Shown: one piece after another, positions 62,820 to 64,000 of the stretch
Position numbering within the stretch: position 1 is the stretch's first letter
Layout of the letters: each line of letters begins with the position of its first letter
Assembly (NCBI GenBank): GCA_910575105.1
Contig: CAJTDK010000005.1
Coordinates: 62,001 to 126,000, forward strand
Origin: Lachnospiraceae bacterium
GTDB taxonomy: Bacteria; Bacillota; Clostridia; Lachnospirales; Lachnospiraceae
Direction: 5' to 3'
Length of the DNA: 64,000 nt
Notes under the pieces: model-generated
What the model saw: the letters and a program-made list of their open reading frames with translations, nothing else
The model's database searches: none
What the model was told of the DNA's origin: nothing
Program-made: the position numbers and the translations under genes

Positions 62820-63464
62820 ATGAAAATAATTATGTTAGGCGCGCCGGGCGCAGGAAAAGGGACTCAGGCAAAGAAAATTGCAGCTAAGTATGATATTCCT
62901 CATATTTCAACAGGCGATATCTTTCGTGCAAATATAAAGAACGGTACGGAATTGGGAAAAAAGGCAAAGACGTATATGGATCAGGGGCTTCTTGTGCCGG
63001 ATGAGCTGGTCGTTGATCTGGTCGTGGACCGCGTGAACCAGGAGGACTGTGCAAAAGGCTATGTGCTGGATGGCTTCCCGAGGACGATTCCGCAGGCGGA
63101 GGCTCTTGATAAGGCGCTGGCTAAGATGGGGCAGAAGATGGACTGCGCCATCGACGTCGATGTGCCGGATCAGACGATCGTGGACCGCATGGGTGGAAGG
63201 CGTGCATGTGTAGGCTGCGGCGCTACATACCATCTGGTCTATGCACCGACGAAAGAAGAAGGTATCTGCGATACCTGCGGCAAAGAGCTGATCCTGCGCG
63301 ATGACGATAAGCCGGAGACGGTACAGAAGCGTCTGAATGTCTATCATGAGCAGACCCAGCCTCTGATCGACTACTATACAAATGCCGGCATTTTAAAGAC
63401 AGTTGACGGTACGGTAAACATGAATGATGTATTTAAAGCAATCGTTGATATTTTAGGAGAGTAA
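62820..63464 (+). CDS. adk: Adenylate kinase
   Basis: A 214-residue enzyme that interconverts AMP + ATP and 2 ADP. P-loop [11 protein letters not shown] (7-17), AMP site [19 protein letters not shown] and a zinc LID with four Cys (CVGC...CDTC, about 127-150), as common in Firmicutes. Between secY and map as usual. Confidence 0.98.
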   Translation: MKIIMLGAPGAGKGTQAKKIAAKYDIPHISTGDIFRANIKNGTELGKKAKTYMDQGLLVPDELVVDLVVDRVNQEDCAKGYVLDGFPRTIPQAEALDKALAKMGQKMDCAIDVDVPDQTIVDRMGGRRACVGCGATYHLVYAPTKEEGICDTCGKELILRDDDKPETVQKRLNVYHEQTQPLIDYYTNAGILKTVDGTVNMNDVFKAIVDILGE

Positions 63465-63468
63465 GGAT

Positions 63469-64000
63469 ATGCCAATAGAAATTAAGTCGGCCAGAGAAAT
63501 CAAGCTGATGACTGAAGCCGGAAGGATTTTGGAGATTGTGCATAAGGAACTTGGAAAAGCGCTTCATGCAGGTATGAGTACGCTGGATATTGACCGGCTG
63601 GGGGAAGAGATCATCAGGAGCTACGGCTGTATTCCTTCCTTTTTAAATTACAACGGCTATCCGGCATCCATCTGCGTGTCGGTCAACGAAGAAGTGGTAC
63701 ACGGCATTCCAAGCAGCAAGCGGATCCTCAGGGACGGGGATATCGTCAGTCTGGATGCAGGCGTGATTTATAAAGGCTACCATTCCGATGCCGCGAGGAC
63801 CCACGGCATCGGTGAGGTCAGCAAAGAAGCCGAAAAGCTGATCAGAGTTACGAGAGAATCCTTCTTTGAAGGTATAAAATACGCCAGAGAAGGCAATCAT
63901 CTATTTGACATTTCCAGAGCTATCGGGACGTATGCGGAAAGTTTTGGATACGGGGTCGTCCGCGACCTGTGCGGGCACGGGATAGGTACGAAGCTCCATG
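63469..64000 (+). CDS. map: Methionine aminopeptidase type I (partial, runs off the window)
   Basis: The first 177 residues of a metal-dependent peptidase that removes initiator Met. Metal ligands seen are Asp in SLDAGV (about 97), Asp in YHSDAART (about 108) and His in CGHGIG (about 171). NEEVVHGIP holds a conserved substrate-site His. It starts 4 bp after adk with GTAAGGAT. The C-terminal third lies beyond the window. Confidence 0.97.
   Translation, partial: MPIEIKSAREIKLMTEAGRILEIVHKELGKALHAGMSTLDIDRLGEEIIRSYGCIPSFLNYNGYPASICVSVNEEVVHGIPSSKRILRDGDIVSLDAGVIYKGYHSDAARTHGIGEVSKEAEKLIRVTRESFFEGIKYAREGNHLFDISRAIGTYAESFGYGVVRDLCGHGIGTKLH

Overview
The window reads as a chromosomal segment of an anaerobic Firmicute, most likely a Lachnospiraceae (Clostridium cluster XIVa, C. 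scindens/hylemonae-like) gut bacterium. The grounds are the gene content: Stickland D-proline reductase (prd), a complete selenocysteine pathway, sialic acid/amino-sugar catabolism, a remnant of a BaiCD-like flavin oxidoreductase, strong AGGAGG ribosome-binding sites and a Clostridia-type S10-spc ribosomal cluster. The species assignment is inference; no rRNA is present.

Layout. 1-2.8 kb: end of an ABC ATPase with a 36-bp minisatellite tail, and its FtsX-type permease. 3.0-4.4 kb: AGCS amino-acid symporter. 4.5-9.0 kb (minus strand): two GH13 glucosidases behind an AraC regulator. 9.3-11.5 kb: greA, a decayed oxidoreductase, a small membrane protein, tRNA-Gln and tRNA-Pro. 11.7-14.8 kb: two CobW-type metallochaperone GTPases and an EamA transporter. 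14.9-16.1 kb: a complete ISAs1-family insertion sequence with terminal repeats and a target duplication. 16.3-18.1 kb: RNHCP-domain protein, TVP38-type membrane protein, cupin. 18.2-26.0 kb: a nan/nag regulon (nagB divergent from nanE-nanA-symporter-yhcH-ROK kinase-rpiR-nagA) that takes sialic acid to fructose-6-phosphate. 26.0-30.2 kb: relics of a lantibiotic-type ABC/two-component locus, an rRNA-type methyltransferase flanked by direct repeats, rubredoxin, HAD phosphatase, PHP-domain protein.

30.4-38.1 kb is a selenium block: yedF, selD (itself a selenoprotein), selA, selB, a LysR regulator, a cysteine desulfurase and a DUF3343 putative Se/S carrier. tRNA-Sec follows at 40.25 kb. 38.2-51.2 kb is the proline block: TetR regulator, proline racemase prdF, prdC, prdA, a 97-residue CBO2463-type protein, prdB (in-frame UGA), prdD, prdE, three membrane proteins and the Na+/proline symporter putP. 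The two blocks work together: PutP imports proline, PrdF makes D-proline, PrdAB reduces it to 5-aminovalerate with electrons probably passed by PrdC, and the Sec genes supply the selenocysteine of PrdB.

51.4-64.0 kb is the S10-spc ribosomal cluster from rpsJ through secY, adk and the start of map, behind a structured leader.

The most unusual items are: a possible unannotated structured RNA after prdE (46.6-46.83 kb); structured leaders before prdC and prdA; PrdD/PrdE matching PrdA split exactly at its pyruvoyl self-cleavage site; the selenium machinery packed next to its client enzyme; and a CobW GTPase carrying a DUF1980-like C-terminal domain.
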